Shown here in pieces: positions 44,407-52,930 of a stretch of DNA of 64,000 nt. The stretch's first letter is position 1. Each line of letters starts with the position of its first letter. The notes beneath the pieces are model-generated. The model did no database searches. It had not been told where the DNA came from and saw nothing but the letters and a program-made list of their open reading frames with translations. The DNA lies in assembly GCF_015668195.1 (NCBI RefSeq), contig NZ_JADPFC010000002.1, forward strand, positions 558,001-622,000, written 5' to 3'. This stretch comes from Romboutsia_C sp015668195. GTDB taxonomy: Bacteria > Bacillota > Clostridia > Peptostreptococcales > Peptostreptococcaceae. A program made the translations under genes and the position numbers.

Positions 44407-44445
44407 CACCCCAATTGTTAGAATTTTGGTCTAACAATTGGGGTG
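44407..44445 (-). terminator. strong intrinsic terminator of the GtrII-like gene
   Basis: CACCCCAATTGTTAGA (44407-44422) pairs perfectly with TCTAACAATTGGGGTG (44430-44445); TTTTT follows on the minus strand. The neighbouring 44450-44473 looks like a worn copy of the terminator at 46159-46190. Confidence 0.85.
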
Positions 44446-44473
44446 CAGTACAGACTTTCGTATATACTCTTTT

Positions 44474-46027
44474 TTAACTAAATTTAACCACAACTACATC
44501 ATCAATTTTCTTTATACACTCTTTGTTAGGGAATGACTTCATACTTTTATATTCTTCTGAATTCATTATTTCATTTGCCTTTTTATCACTAACAGAATTT
44601 AGATTAAGACCTATGTAATACTTAATAAATTGGTTAAAATGGTAATCTGAAAAGAATATGCTATTGCCATCTGTCCCTGTAACATGTCCAATATACTCAC
44701 TGTAATTACCAGGTGTATTATGAGTATAAGGACTTCCTGCAAATAGTACTGGAGTAGAAGGATTATATTCTTCGCTCATCTCTAATCTATCAACCACCCT
44801 TACTGCTAATGAATACTCTTTTTCATATCTTTGATGCATATTTAAGTATGATATATTAGCAACTAATATAAAGTTCCAAATGATTATCCAAGTAATAACT
44901 AATGGGAAACTATAAACTATTTGTTGTAACAAATTATTTATACCTTTTTTAATCGATATTTTTTCATTTAAGGTAATTATCGCTACAAATAAAAGTGACC
45001 AAGACATCCTCATAACCATATGATATGCCGTACCCTCTGAAATGAAATATGCAAATCCAGTAATAAAAGGAATACTAACTAATGCAACTAAGACTAATAT
45101 TAACTTTAATATATCTTTGTAAATCTTATTTAATTTAATTAAATATAATAACATAATTCCTGCAAAAACAAATAATAATAATATTAGACTAGAAAATGAA
45201 GCGTCATATCCACCTGTTACAACTTTAGGTAAATTTTTAAATTCCGTTAATATGTTTAATATAGATTGTTTATTAATAGAAAATCCTTGATCTGCTCCTT
45301 GATAAGAACCAAGACCTCTGTGTAATATAAAAATAAATACTTTTAAAATAATAAAATATAGAATCATTCCAATAAGTGCCATAATTACAAATCTCATAGC
45401 ATACTTTATGTTGTCTACAATATCTTCATCCTCATTAAATACTTTTAACATAATAACTAATAATGATAAAAGTACAGCAAATCCTAAATTAACTTGGTAT
45501 ATTCCTATTGCAAATGCTAATATAACTCCTGCAACAAAATATCCTCTTTTATATTTTTTAGTTATAAATACAGCTAGTGCCGATAACATCATACCCATCA
45601 TATATCCATCGGCTAAAAACATATATGAAAATGTACTTGTGACTACAGGAAATGTTACGATAATAGCTGATATGGCTATTGCACTAGACATCTTTTTTAT
45701 TTCTAAGACGTTCACAATTATAGCACATGTTATACCTATAAATACTAAAGATAACATTCCTATTACCCATGGTGTATCTACTATAGAAGATAATTTTTGA
45801 GATTCATTTAAAAACCATCTTCCCATATGTATCCAAATTTTGTCTCCTTTGAAGTTATACATACTATCCCAGTTTGGTAGTACATTTACAAACATGAATA
45901 TATGAGTCAATAATCCTAAAACCATCACTGTTATAAATGCTGCTTTTTCTACATTTGAAATTTTAGAGTATATTTTTCTAAAATCAATCTTTTCAGTATT
46001 TTTTATTTTGTTAATAATCTTACTCAT
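44474..46027 (-). CDS. GtrII-like polytopic glucosyltransferase domain protein
   Basis: A 517-residue membrane protein with about eleven hydrophobic segments. It resembles the GtrII family (PF14264), polytopic enzymes that move glucose from polyprenyl-phosphate-glucose to surface glycans. NVLPNWDSMYNFKGD lies in the first outer loop, and its acidic residue is the likely active site. TFSYMFLADGYMMGMMLSAL and GIYQVNLGFAVLLSLLV are typical of the family, and a C-terminal outer domain of about 130 residues includes LFAGSPYTHNTPGNYSEYIG. It follows the SlpA-like gene 46223-48427 on the same strand, separated by a terminator. It may decorate the S-layer or the wall polymer; target unproven. Confidence 0.72.
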   Translation of the reverse strand: MSKIINKIKNTEKIDFRKIYSKISNVEKAAFITVMVLGLLTHIFMFVNVLPNWDSMYNFKGDKIWIHMGRWFLNESQKLSSIVDTPWVIGMLSLVFIGITCAIIVNVLEIKKMSSAIAISAIIVTFPVVTSTFSYMFLADGYMMGMMLSALAVFITKKYKRGYFVAGVILAFAIGIYQVNLGFAVLLSLLVIMLKVFNEDEDIVDNIKYAMRFVIMALIGMILYFIILKVFIFILHRGLGSYQGADQGFSINKQSILNILTEFKNLPKVVTGGYDASFSSLILLLFVFAGIMLLYLIKLNKIYKDILKLILVLVALVSIPFITGFAYFISEGTAYHMVMRMSWSLLFVAIITLNEKISIKKGINNLLQQIVYSFPLVITWIIIWNFILVANISYLNMHQRYEKEYSLAVRVVDRLEMSEEYNPSTPVLFAGSPYTHNTPGNYSEYIGHVTGTDGNSIFFSDYHFNQFIKYYIGLNLNSVSDKKANEIMNSEEYKSMKSFPNKECIKKIDDVVVVKFS

Positions 46028-46158
46028 TTTGCTCCCATTCTATAAAGTTTTATTTTTTGTATTTACTCTGCGAATACTTAATATATTCTATATTATTTTT
46101 TATATTTTTACAATTATAACATATTTTCTACTTAAATAAGTTAACTATAAGAAGCTAA

Positions 46159-46190
46159 AAAAGAGTATAGACTTTCGTCTATACTCTTTT
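46159..46190 (-). terminator. intrinsic terminator of SlpA-like gene 1
   Basis: AAAAGAGTATAGAC pairs with GTCTATACTCTTTT around TTTC, and six T follow on the minus strand. Confidence 0.85.
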
Positions 46191-46222
46191 AGGAAGATTA
46201 ATGAAATTATATTAAACAAATA

Positions 46223-48427
46223 TTATTTTGTGAATAAGTCAGATATAGTTGACCAAACTTGAGCAGCTATTCCGTATCCTATTTGAGTCTTAGTAGCATC
46301 TTCTTTGCTTAATGCTTTTATTACTGATTGTTGAGATGCATTTACAGCATTAGTAGCTAATACTACTGGAGCATTTTCTTTACCAGCTAAAGCACCTGCT
46401 GATAATGAGTCAACTAATCCTTGATTATCAGACTTAGCTACATAGAATTCATTAAATCCATTTTTGTAGAATTCTTTTACAACTGCAGCGTTAGTATCTT
46501 GTCTATCATCACCAGCTAATCTTTGTACTGTTCCTTTAGCATCAGATGCTTTTATTTGATCTTCTAATTTAGTAGATACACTATTAGCACCACCTGTTAT
46601 ATATGTCTTAGTTAAGCCAGCATTTTCCATATATTCTAATTGGTCAGCACTTAATCCATTTTTAGCATCAACTAATAATATTGGATTTGCAGTATTTTGA
46701 GTTGCTCCACCTTTAGCAGCAACACCAGCTATACTCATAGCATCTGCTTGTGCATATCCACCAGCTATGAACATTTCATCTTGCTTAGCTCCCATTTTTT
46801 GAGCTATTGCTAAAGAAGTTTCATATCTGTCATTACCTTTTATTCTTATTACATTAGCTTTAGCTATTCCTTTAGCTTGTAGTTGAGTTTCAACAGATTT
46901 AGATATAGTGTTTTCTCCACCTATTACATAAACATTTCCGCCAGCTTTCATTACTCTTGTTATTTCGTCCATAGTTTTATCAGAAACTTTATCTTTTCCT
47001 GTTAATAATATTGGAGCATTTTGTTGTCTTGCAAATGGAGTAGCAGCTAACCCATCTGCTAAAGAATTTCCTGAAACTAATACAACATTGTTTGCTGTTT
47101 TTTCAGTTGCAAATGTAGCTTTACTTACTTGAACAGCTGTGTCATATCTATCCATACCAGCTAATGTAGTTATTTGAGGATTTGTTTTTTGTCCTTCTGG
47201 ATTTATCATATTTTGTAAATCAGTTAAGTTTTTGCTGCTTCCTGATATAACTATCTTAGCGTATGCACCATTTGCTGAAGTGTGATCTGCTGTTATAGAT
47301 GCTATATTAGGCATAGTTTCATCCATTTCATCAGTTTTGTCTACTGGTAAAGTTATTGTTAATGTTCCGTTAGTAGTATCTAATGTATTAGTAGCTTTTT
47401 CTATTTGTCCATTAACTTTTGTAGTATTATATTCTGCTATGAATTTTTCTAATTGATTTCCTTCAATTGTAAATCTTCCTATGTTAAAGTCGTATAAATC
47501 TGTAGCTTTGAAGTTTGTAGTTTTTGCTGCTTCATAGTCAACACCGTAGTTTCTAGTCGCTTCAAAGTCACTTGGTTGTCCATTTTGAGCTTGCTCTAAA
47601 GCTTCTCTTTCAACTTCAAATCCAGTTACTACTGTATCTGCATTTGTTGCTGCAGTAGCATCAGTTACACCTGATATAACTTTTCCATCTTTGTCTAAAT
47701 AACTTCCCATTTTATCTTGAGAATAAATAGGGTCATTTAAATTAAGTTTTGTATCACCTGTTTTTATAACTAATGGCTTATCATTATTCTTTAATTCTAA
47801 TGATAATGTATTTGCATCAACTCTAGTTACATCTTCTATTGCTTTTGGAGCATCTGCAGCTAATTTGCTAACTACTGGAGTTGTCTCTTTTTTATCTTGA
47901 GTTGTTTCTCCTGCTTGAGCTTGTTTATTTCCTGCTGGAGTTGATTGAGCTTTAGTTAACTCAGTATATAAATTATTTATATCATCTTGAGTGTATGTTC
48001 CTTCTTTCCAGTTAACTATTTGTCCATTAACTGTTTTATGTCCATTATCTATTACTTCTATATTTAAAAATTTATTTGTTGTATCATTTAATTTAGCTAA
48101 AGCAACATCTAATTGTTCCATAGTTGTTATAGCTTCTTTAGTCCCATTTGCTTCAGTAAGATTTATAGTATAAACACATTGTCCTGCTTTAGCTGCTTCT
48201 TTTGCACCATTATACTGATACTGAGCTCCTGTTGCCATTAAATCCTCATCGTCAGTGTACTTAGTGTTTAAAAATCCTTGTATTTCCCCTTTTAATTGAG
48301 CTACTGCCTTAGCATCAGTAGAAGCTATTACTTGATTATCTAAAGTATCAGCAAAAGCTAATGCTGGAGCTACTGAAGTTGCCGCACTAACTGCAGCTAT
48401 TGTTATAGCCATATTTCTTTTTTTCAT
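46223..48427 (-). CDS. SlpA-like S-layer precursor 1 (N-terminal S-layer region, C-terminal CWB2)
   Basis: 734 residues with a signal peptide (1-26, ending ALAFADT). The N-terminal part (about 27-410) has no enzyme motif and carries VYTINLTEANGTKEAITTME, IEVIDNGHKTVNGQI and an Ig-like end (ASITADHTSANGAYAKIVIS). Three CWB2 repeats (about 420-734) start with LAGMDRYDTAVQVSKATF. Layout and composition (Ala, Lys, Thr, Asp rich) fit an S-layer precursor like SlpA. Codon choice is restricted, the promoter is strong, and the leader carries the sRNA-complementary motif, all pointing to very high expression. It shares architecture and an IKITVD/IEVIDNGH-type motif with 53536-55650. The N-terminal half has diverged, as exposed S-layer regions do. 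Whether it is cleaved is unknown. Confidence 0.85.
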   Translation of the reverse strand: MKKRNMAITIAAVSAATSVAPALAFADTLDNQVIASTDAKAVAQLKGEIQGFLNTKYTDDEDLMATGAQYQYNGAKEAAKAGQCVYTINLTEANGTKEAITTMEQLDVALAKLNDTTNKFLNIEVIDNGHKTVNGQIVNWKEGTYTQDDINNLYTELTKAQSTPAGNKQAQAGETTQDKKETTPVVSKLAADAPKAIEDVTRVDANTLSLELKNNDKPLVIKTGDTKLNLNDPIYSQDKMGSYLDKDGKVISGVTDATAATNADTVVTGFEVEREALEQAQNGQPSDFEATRNYGVDYEAAKTTNFKATDLYDFNIGRFTIEGNQLEKFIAEYNTTKVNGQIEKATNTLDTTNGTLTITLPVDKTDEMDETMPNIASITADHTSANGAYAKIVISGSSKNLTDLQNMINPEGQKTNPQITTLAGMDRYDTAVQVSKATFATEKTANNVVLVSGNSLADGLAATPFARQQNAPILLTGKDKVSDKTMDEITRVMKAGGNVYVIGGENTISKSVETQLQAKGIAKANVIRIKGNDRYETSLAIAQKMGAKQDEMFIAGGYAQADAMSIAGVAAKGGATQNTANPILLVDAKNGLSADQLEYMENAGLTKTYITGGANSVSTKLEDQIKASDAKGTVQRLAGDDRQDTNAAVVKEFYKNGFNEFYVAKSDNQGLVDSLSAGALAGKENAPVVLATNAVNASQQSVIKALSKEDATKTQIGYGIAAQVWSTISDLFTK

Positions 48428-48455
48428 AATATTACCCTCCGATGTATGTTATTTT

Positions 48456-48520
48456 AACATCTCTCAGACCTTTGTATCTCTCACAGGACTAATCATAGTC
48501 TAGGAAAATATTTATTTCAA
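48456..48520 (-). promoter_or_regulatory. promoter and conserved leader motif of SlpA-like gene 1
   Basis: Minus strand: TTGAAA (48515-48520), 17 bases, TATGAT (48492-48497). The transcript should begin near 48486 and open with CTGTGAGAGATAC, followed by GAGAGATGTTA (48456-48466). These two blocks are complementary, with G-U pairs, to the linker and loop motifs of the candidate sRNAs at 20926 and 23644. A hairpin GATGTTA / TAACAT precedes the ribosome site GGAGGG. Confidence 0.6.
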
Positions 48521-48752
48521 CGGTTTTACTTAATATTTCAAATTTCCAAAATCCCCTTTTTTCGACATTTTTTAACATTCAAATCCATTTTTTTACATTT
48601 AGATTTCTCTATACACTAGCATTACATAGCTAAAGCCATCCCTTTTTTTCGACACCTTTCCCCTTTTTAGTTGAAATCAATACATTTTTGAACAAAAGAT
48701 TCAATTCCTAACTATATTATTTCAAACATTATTCACAAGTATTTTTTTAATA
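48521..48752. other. AT-rich intergenic region, no gene seen
   Basis: Between the SlpA-like gene 1 promoter and the Mor-type gene. Contains several short C/T-rich runs (CCCCTTTTTTCGAC, CCCTTTTTTTCGACACC) but no open frame or clear RNA structure. Confidence 0.45.
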
Positions 48753-48986
48753 TTATCCACATTTAACTATCCTCCTTATATGATTTACGCTCATTTTATA
48801 TTCCCTAGCTAATATAGATGCATTAACTCCATTAAATCTTTTAATGATTTCTTCATTCCTTCTATCCCTTATAGCACTGCTATAAGTTGGAACATATAAA
48901 CTATTCCCTCCGTATAGTTTGCATATCTCTAAATATACTTCTTCACCAACTAGCTCATACAAAGCCTCTAAGTCTTCTCTTATCAT
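48753..48986 (-). CDS. Mor-family transcription activator-like protein
   Basis: 77 residues resembling the Mor transcription activator domain (PF08765), known from phage Mu middle-gene activation and from many small bacterial regulators. Pattern: YELVGEEVYLEICKLYGG, then LYVPTYSSAIRDRRNEEIIK, then RFNGVNASILAREYKMSVNH and IRRIV, the C-terminal part being the helix-turn-helix. GGAGG precedes the ATG. It is monocistronic and sits beside the phage-type replisome genes, which suggests it is part of the same mobile-element remnant. Confidence 0.78.
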   Translation of the reverse strand: MIREDLEALYELVGEEVYLEICKLYGGNSLYVPTYSSAIRDRRNEEIIKRFNGVNASILAREYKMSVNHIRRIVKCG

Positions 48987-49100
48987 ACTTTCCTCCTATT
49001 TTTTATTATTTTCCTTACTTTTTCCTTCTATTTATATAGTAGTGTCACTAAATACCTCTTTCCACAAAAGTATTTGAGAAACATATATCCCTTACATATG

Positions 49101-49195
49101 TTGTCAACATCCATTATAACTACATATAATTTTTCTCACCTATTATATAAGTATAAGCAAGGCAACTTGCTAAAATAACTTAGCTAATTGCTAAG
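49101..49195 (+). promoter_or_regulatory. promoter and twin-hairpin leader of the DUF1659 operon
   Basis: TTGTCA (49101-49106), 18 bases, TATAAT (49125-49130). The leader then holds two adjacent stems: AGCAAG / CTTGCT (49156-49171) and CTTAGC / GCTAAG (49179-49195). The ribosome site AGGAGG follows directly. Confidence 0.5.
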
Positions 49196-49213
49196 AATAT
49201 AAGGAGGATTATT

Positions 49214-49438
49214 ATGGCAGTAGTAGTAACTAAAAACCTATCAGGACTTAAATTAAGATATGATTGTGGAAAGGATGATGAGACTGGAAAAAGCATAGTT
49301 AAAAGTAAAACTTATGCTAATATATCACCAGATGCACTAGACCAAGATGTATATGATGTTGCAACAATAATTTCATCACTTCAATCTAACACACTTTTAA
49401 GTGTATCTAAAATAGACACTAATACTTTATCAGAATAA
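49214..49438 (+). CDS. DUF1659 family protein
   Basis: 74 residues: MAVVVTKNLSGLKLRYDCGK, a central KSKTYANISPDALDQDVYDV and a tail of VATIISSLQSNTLLSVSKID. This is the DUF1659 pattern, common in Firmicutes in a trio with DUF2922 and YvrJ, often near phage or sigma-factor genes. Function is unknown. AGGAGG stands 7 bases before the ATG. It is the first gene of a three-gene rightward operon with its own promoter. Confidence 0.85.
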   Translation: MAVVVTKNLSGLKLRYDCGKDDETGKSIVKSKTYANISPDALDQDVYDVATIISSLQSNTLLSVSKIDTNTLSE

Positions 49439-49520
49439 AATTGCTTGTACTTATCTATATTGTTTAGAATACTTTAAACACTATATAAAAAATTTAATTA
49501 TTAATATTGGGGGTTATATT

Positions 49521-49748
49521 ATGGAGATAAAAAAGAAACTTGTAATGACTTTTAAGACTTTAAGTGGAAAAAATATTTCTTTATCAGTAGATGATCCTAG
49601 AGAAAATCTAACTGAAGCTGAGATAAAATCAGCTATGACTTTAGTTTTATCAAAAGGCGTATTTGTTGTAAATGGAGAGGAATTGGATACTTTAGTAGAT
49701 GCTAAGGTAGTTCAAACTGATACTACTGAATATGATTTAGTTGTATAA
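49521..49748 (+). CDS. DUF2922 family protein
   Basis: 75 residues: KKLVMTFKTLSGKNISLSVD, DPRENLTEAEIKSAMTLVLS and a C-terminal VDAKVVQTDTTEYDLVV. These are typical of DUF2922, whose role is unknown. TTGGGGG lies before the ATG. The stop is 4 bases before the TTG of the YvrJ gene, so the two are probably translationally coupled. Confidence 0.87.
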   Translation: MEIKKKLVMTFKTLSGKNISLSVDDPRENLTEAEIKSAMTLVLSKGVFVVNGEELDTLVDAKVVQTDTTEYDLVV

Positions 49749-49752
49749 TTAG

Positions 49753-49902
49753 TTGGAAGATAACTTGCAAAATCTGATTGCTAATGTTGGCTTTCCTATT
49801 GCTCTTTCTATGTATCTATTAGTTAGAATAGAAGGAAAGCTAACTAAACTAACAGATAGTATTAGTGAACTCTCTAAAAATATAGGGGCTGTCTCTAAAT
49901 AG
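49753..49902 (+). CDS. YvrJ family small membrane protein
   Basis: 49 residues starting at TTG 49753: MEDNLQNLIANVGFPIALSM then YLLVRIEGKLTKLTDSISEL and SKNIGAVSK. The glycine-phenylalanine-proline step in the membrane helix and the following amphipathic helix are the YvrJ (PF12841) pattern. It is a single-pass protein of unknown role, last of the DUF1659-DUF2922-YvrJ trio. The ribosome site is poor, so coupling to the preceding gene is likely. The pattern also recalls small holin-like proteins. Confidence 0.75.
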   Translation: MEDNLQNLIANVGFPIALSMYLLVRIEGKLTKLTDSISELSKNIGAVSK

Positions 49903-49920
49903 AGGCTAGCTCCTTTTTAT
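49884..49920 (+). terminator. intrinsic terminator of the DUF1659 operon
   Basis: GGGGCT..CTCT pairs with AGAG..AGCTCC (one G-U) and TTTTTATTTTT follows. It overlaps the end of the YvrJ gene. Confidence 0.6.
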
Positions 49921-49927
49921 TTTTCTT

Positions 49928-51232
49928 CTAATAATTAATAGGCTGAAAATGAAGTCTTCTTCCATTATAGCAATAATGCCTATATCCTGTTTCCCCATCT
50001 CTACATTTTGCAACAATTAAATCAACTAGCTTTATGCCATTTTTCCTAGAATTTATAACCTTATCCCTACTTGTACCTATAGCCTTTATAGCATCTTCAA
50101 AATCAGAATTAACAGGCTCATGAATATATACTACATTGTTGCTATCGTGAAATATAGCCTTACTATCTCTCATAGGTCTCTCTCCCCAAGGTCTAAAATC
50201 CTTCATCTCATCATTTAATTGACTAAGTTGAATAACAGGTATGTTAAAATCTAAAGTAATATTTTTAAGCTCCCTAGAAAGACTTGCTACTTCCCTTTCT
50301 CTATTTTGCATAATAGATTCAACACTCATAAGCTGAACATAATCTATAATAACTAAATCTGGCTCTAACTCCCTTATTCTTCTTTTTAAAGCACTAATAG
50401 TACTTATCTTATCATTTATATACATTAAATTTTGACTAGAGTATTCCTTAAAAGTATCTATAACCAATTTCCACTCATCATCTTTTAATTGTTTATTTTT
50501 CATTTTCTTAGTGCTAATTCCAGTTTTTTTAGTAATATTTCTCATAAAAACTTGCTCATTGCTCATTTCCCTACTAATAAACAATACCTTTTTCTTTTGA
50601 AAAACACAGTTTAGCATAATTTGAAGAGCTAAAGCAGTCTTACCAACACCACTTCTAGCAGCAATAGTTGTAAGCTCACCTTTAAATAACCCTCCTATAA
50701 TATTATCCAAGTATTCAACACCAAACTTTATCCCCGTATTTTCACTACTTTCTAAATAATTAAGTAAATTTTCACAAATATCTTTAACACTATCCTTATA
50801 ATTTTTAGTATTTTTATTTAATATTTCTCTCATTCTTTTTTCAAAATTATATACAACCAAATCCATATCCTCATCATCACCTAAATCTTGAAAAAGATTA
50901 GTGCAATTTTTGATAATCTCTCTTCTTAAATACTTGTCTTTTAAAATTCTAATATGACTATCAATAGAATAACTTTCTCCAATAGCTACCATATCAGTTA
51001 AATAACTTACATCTATATTAATATCTCTGTCTTTAAGTTTTGTATATACACTTTGAATATCAATAGCCATATTATTTTCATACAAAACCTTCATAACATT
51101 TAAAATATACTTGTGAATATTTATAGTGAATAAATCCTCATATAATTCTTCTAATTTGAAACTTAAAGTATTATCACTTATCAAACTTCCAATAACACTT
51201 TGTTCAATATTAATAGCATCAAACTTTTTCAT
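49928..51232 (-). CDS. Phage-type replicative DNA helicase (DnaB-like)
   Basis: 434 residues with the DnaB N-terminal domain (about 5-105, INIEQSVIGSLISDNTLSFK) and a RecA-like helicase domain (about 165-430). Walker A is IAARSGVGKTALALQ; Walker B is PDLVIIDYVQLMSV; then VIQLSQLNDEMKDFRPWGER and the arginine-rich end. It is a second DnaB of the type coded by phages and plasmids, not the housekeeping gene context (no rplI or yybT nearby). It lies 8 bases after the phage replisome organiser gene; together they form a replication module. No integrase, capsid or terminase gene is in the window. Confidence 0.88.
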   Translation of the reverse strand: MKKFDAINIEQSVIGSLISDNTLSFKLEELYEDLFTINIHKYILNVMKVLYENNMAIDIQSVYTKLKDRDINIDVSYLTDMVAIGESYSIDSHIRILKDKYLRREIIKNCTNLFQDLGDDEDMDLVVYNFEKRMREILNKNTKNYKDSVKDICENLLNYLESSENTGIKFGVEYLDNIIGGLFKGELTTIAARSGVGKTALALQIMLNCVFQKKKVLFISREMSNEQVFMRNITKKTGISTKKMKNKQLKDDEWKLVIDTFKEYSSQNLMYINDKISTISALKRRIRELEPDLVIIDYVQLMSVESIMQNREREVASLSRELKNITLDFNIPVIQLSQLNDEMKDFRPWGERPMRDSKAIFHDSNNVVYIHEPVNSDFEDAIKAIGTSRDKVINSRKNGIKLVDLIVAKCRDGETGYRHYCYNGRRLHFQPINY

Positions 51233-51240
51233 AACTCCCC

Positions 51241-52032
51241 CTAATAGTCAAATTCAATATCCCATACTTCATTAGACTCTTCTTTTATATCTTCAAAAAT
51301 CTCTTCATTCAAATATCCTTCAAATTTATTACTAAATAAAGTCTCAGGTCTTAAATACTTTTGCATATCACTATACACCCACTCCTTTGACTTAATATCT
51401 ATTACTTTCTTAAAATCCTCTAATTCAAATCCTTCATTTATCCTTGCATTAATAAGATTTTTAGTTTTATTGGTGGTTGGTTTAAAATTCTTTTTACACT
51501 TTTCATTTAAATAATTTACTACATCAACATATATATTATTTATTTTTTTATTTATATTATCTTTTTCTAAGTTACCTTCTTTAGTTGCACATTTAATATC
51601 ATTATTAGTATCACTATCTAAATAATCTTTAAAACTTACATCCTTAAAATCCTTAAAATCACTAATATACAATTCTTCATCCAAATTTATATTAGTATCA
51701 TCTTTAGTAGTTTTTTTAGTATTAATTTTAGTATCACACTTAAAATCAGTAATGTACTCATATACAGAACACTTATTGGTTTTATTTCCTTTAACTACCC
51801 TATTAATAATACCTAACTCCTCAAAATTCTTAATTAATCTTTGTACCTTTCCCTTAGAAAAGCCAAGCTCACTAACTGCCCCACTTATAGTAAATGTAAA
51901 GTGACCACTTTCAAGTTTTTTGTAAATATTATTAGCATTAACCCTCCTCATAATATAATGATTAAAAATAATCTTATCTATATCCTTAATTGGATTAAAC
52001 CTAAGGACTCTAATATTTAACTTACTATACAT
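51241..52032 (-). CDS. Phage replisome organiser (winged-helix plus phg_2220_C domain)
   Basis: 263 residues. The N-terminal part (about 25-100, AVSELGFSKGKVQRLIKNFE, then GIINRVV) is a winged-helix DNA-binding domain. A low-complexity acidic and lysine-rich linker follows. The C-terminal part (about 165-255) is the conserved phage domain phg_2220_C / TIGR02220: VVNYLNEKCKKNFKPTTNKT, LINARINEGFELEDFKKVID and KYLRPETLFSNKFEGYLNE. Such proteins bind the phage origin and load the helicase, whose gene is adjacent. The origin may lie within this gene's linker region (51500-51720), which is very AT-rich with repeated TATC/ATCCTTAAAAT motifs. Confidence 0.85.
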   Translation of the reverse strand: MYSKLNIRVLRFNPIKDIDKIIFNHYIMRRVNANNIYKKLESGHFTFTISGAVSELGFSKGKVQRLIKNFEELGIINRVVKGNKTNKCSVYEYITDFKCDTKINTKKTTKDDTNINLDEELYISDFKDFKDVSFKDYLDSDTNNDIKCATKEGNLEKDNINKKINNIYVDVVNYLNEKCKKNFKPTTNKTKNLINARINEGFELEDFKKVIDIKSKEWVYSDMQKYLRPETLFSNKFEGYLNEEIFEDIKEESNEVWDIEFDY

Positions 52033-52159
52033 AAAATCCCCCTTAAAGTTTCGTATTTGTTAATTAGTTTTATTTTTGTTATCTTTAATTAAATTGTAGT
52101 TCTATTTGTGTTAACTTTCAACAAATATTTAATATTTTTTACTAATATTTGTTTTTTAG

Positions 52160-52196
52160 TTTACACCAACGAAACTTTGTACTATACTTTAAGTAT
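52160..52196 (+). promoter_or_regulatory. promoter and probable operator of XRE gene 2
   Basis: TTTACA (52160-52165), 17 bases, TATACT (52183-52188), with palindrome ATACT-TTA-AGTAT (52184-52196) over the -10, as before XRE gene 1. The divergent replisome operon starts at 52032, so the region may control both. Confidence 0.55.
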
Positions 52197-52213
52197 GGTG
52201 AGGTGGATTTAAA

Positions 52214-52570
52214 ATGACTTTTGGACAAAGATTTAAAGAACTTAGGATTCAAAAAGGTCTAAAACAACAAGAGTTAGTAGATGATTTTAATAAGATATAT
52301 GGTTATACATTCACAAAGTCGGCAATATCTCAATATGAAAACGACAAGAGAAAGCCAGAAACAGAAGCACTTAGAGATTTCGCCCTGTACTTTAATGTAT
52401 CTTTAGATTACTTACTATGTATAAATGAAGATAAAGATATTTATATAGATATAAAAGACCAGTTCTTAGATTTTGTTGAAGGATTCTTTAAAAACAAAGA
52501 TATTAGTAGAGATGAAAAAGATAAACTATTTAAAGAGCTGTCTACACTTTATTTTGATTCATTAAAATAG
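52214..52570 (+). CDS. XRE-family (Cro/C1-type HTH) regulator 2
   Basis: 118 residues, close paralogue of XRE 1: FGQRFKELRIQKGLKQQELV, KSAISQYENDKRKPETEALR, FALYFNVSLDYLLCINEDKD, then the shared helical tail (FVEGFFKNKDISRDEKDKLF, KELSTLYFDSLK). It is divergent from the phage replisome genes across 180 bases, the usual place for a phage-type repressor, and is followed by the small HTH-less protein at 52736. Regulation is probably negative and autogenous through the palindrome over its -10. A hairpin terminator GCTACGC/GCGTGGC follows at 52571-52587. Confidence 0.87.
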   Translation: MTFGQRFKELRIQKGLKQQELVDDFNKIYGYTFTKSAISQYENDKRKPETEALRDFALYFNVSLDYLLCINEDKDIYIDIKDQFLDFVEGFFKNKDISRDEKDKLFKELSTLYFDSLK

Positions 52571-52735
52571 GCTACGCAAAGCGTGGCTAATTTTTCAGCC
52601 TATTACAAAACATATATTCTATAATTTGCGAACTTTTTATGCTGTATATACTATTTACTTAAATTTTGTTATTTTAGTTATTTGATGTCATTTTAAACAA
52701 TTTTAATTATAATAATAAACTCAGGGGGATTTTTT

Positions 52736-52906
52736 ATGTTTAGTGGATGTGATTTTCTTAAATTTGAAGGTGAAAAACCTACGTCGAAGGACTTTGATAA
52801 GATAATGGAAATTGCTAGTGTAGTTTTTTCTAGTGATAATTTTAGTTTTGAAGAAAAGAAAGACCTTTATATGAAAATTAGTGTAATGTATGAAAAGTAT
52901 AAGTAA
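52736..52906 (+). CDS. Small HTH-less protein related to the XRE tails
   Basis: 56 residues: MFSGCDFLKFEGEKPTSKDF then DKIMEIASVVFSSDNFSFEE and KKDLYMKISVMYEKYK. It matches the C-terminal tails of both XRE regulators and the 65-residue protein at 44187, and has no DNA-binding domain. AGGGGGA lies 6 bases before the ATG, and a perfect terminator palindrome begins at the stop. It immediately follows XRE 2. I infer a modulator that pairs with the regulator's tail. Confidence 0.7.
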   Translation: MFSGCDFLKFEGEKPTSKDFDKIMEIASVVFSSDNFSFEEKKDLYMKISVMYEKYK

Positions 52907-52930
52907 AAGCCAGGCATATGCCTGGCTTTT
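52905..52930 (+). terminator. intrinsic terminator, perfect palindrome
   Basis: AAAAGCCAGGCAT pairs with ATGCCTGGCTTTT (26-base palindrome) directly after the small HTH-less gene. Confidence 0.85.

Noticed and set aside
48991..49213. Possible CRISPR or tandem array in the repeated short hairpins
   Set aside because: Only two unequal stems; no regular repeat and spacer pattern and no cas genes anywhere in the window.
52570..52596. GCAAAGC in GCTACGCAAAGCGTGGC as part of a second c-di-GMP riboswitch
   Set aside because: It is only the loop of a terminator hairpin after XRE 2; the tetraloop stem and receptor of the aptamer are absent.
48753..52906. A complete prophage or integrative element
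   Set aside because: Only regulatory and replication genes are present; I find no integrase, terminase, capsid or tail genes and no obvious attachment-site repeats at its borders.
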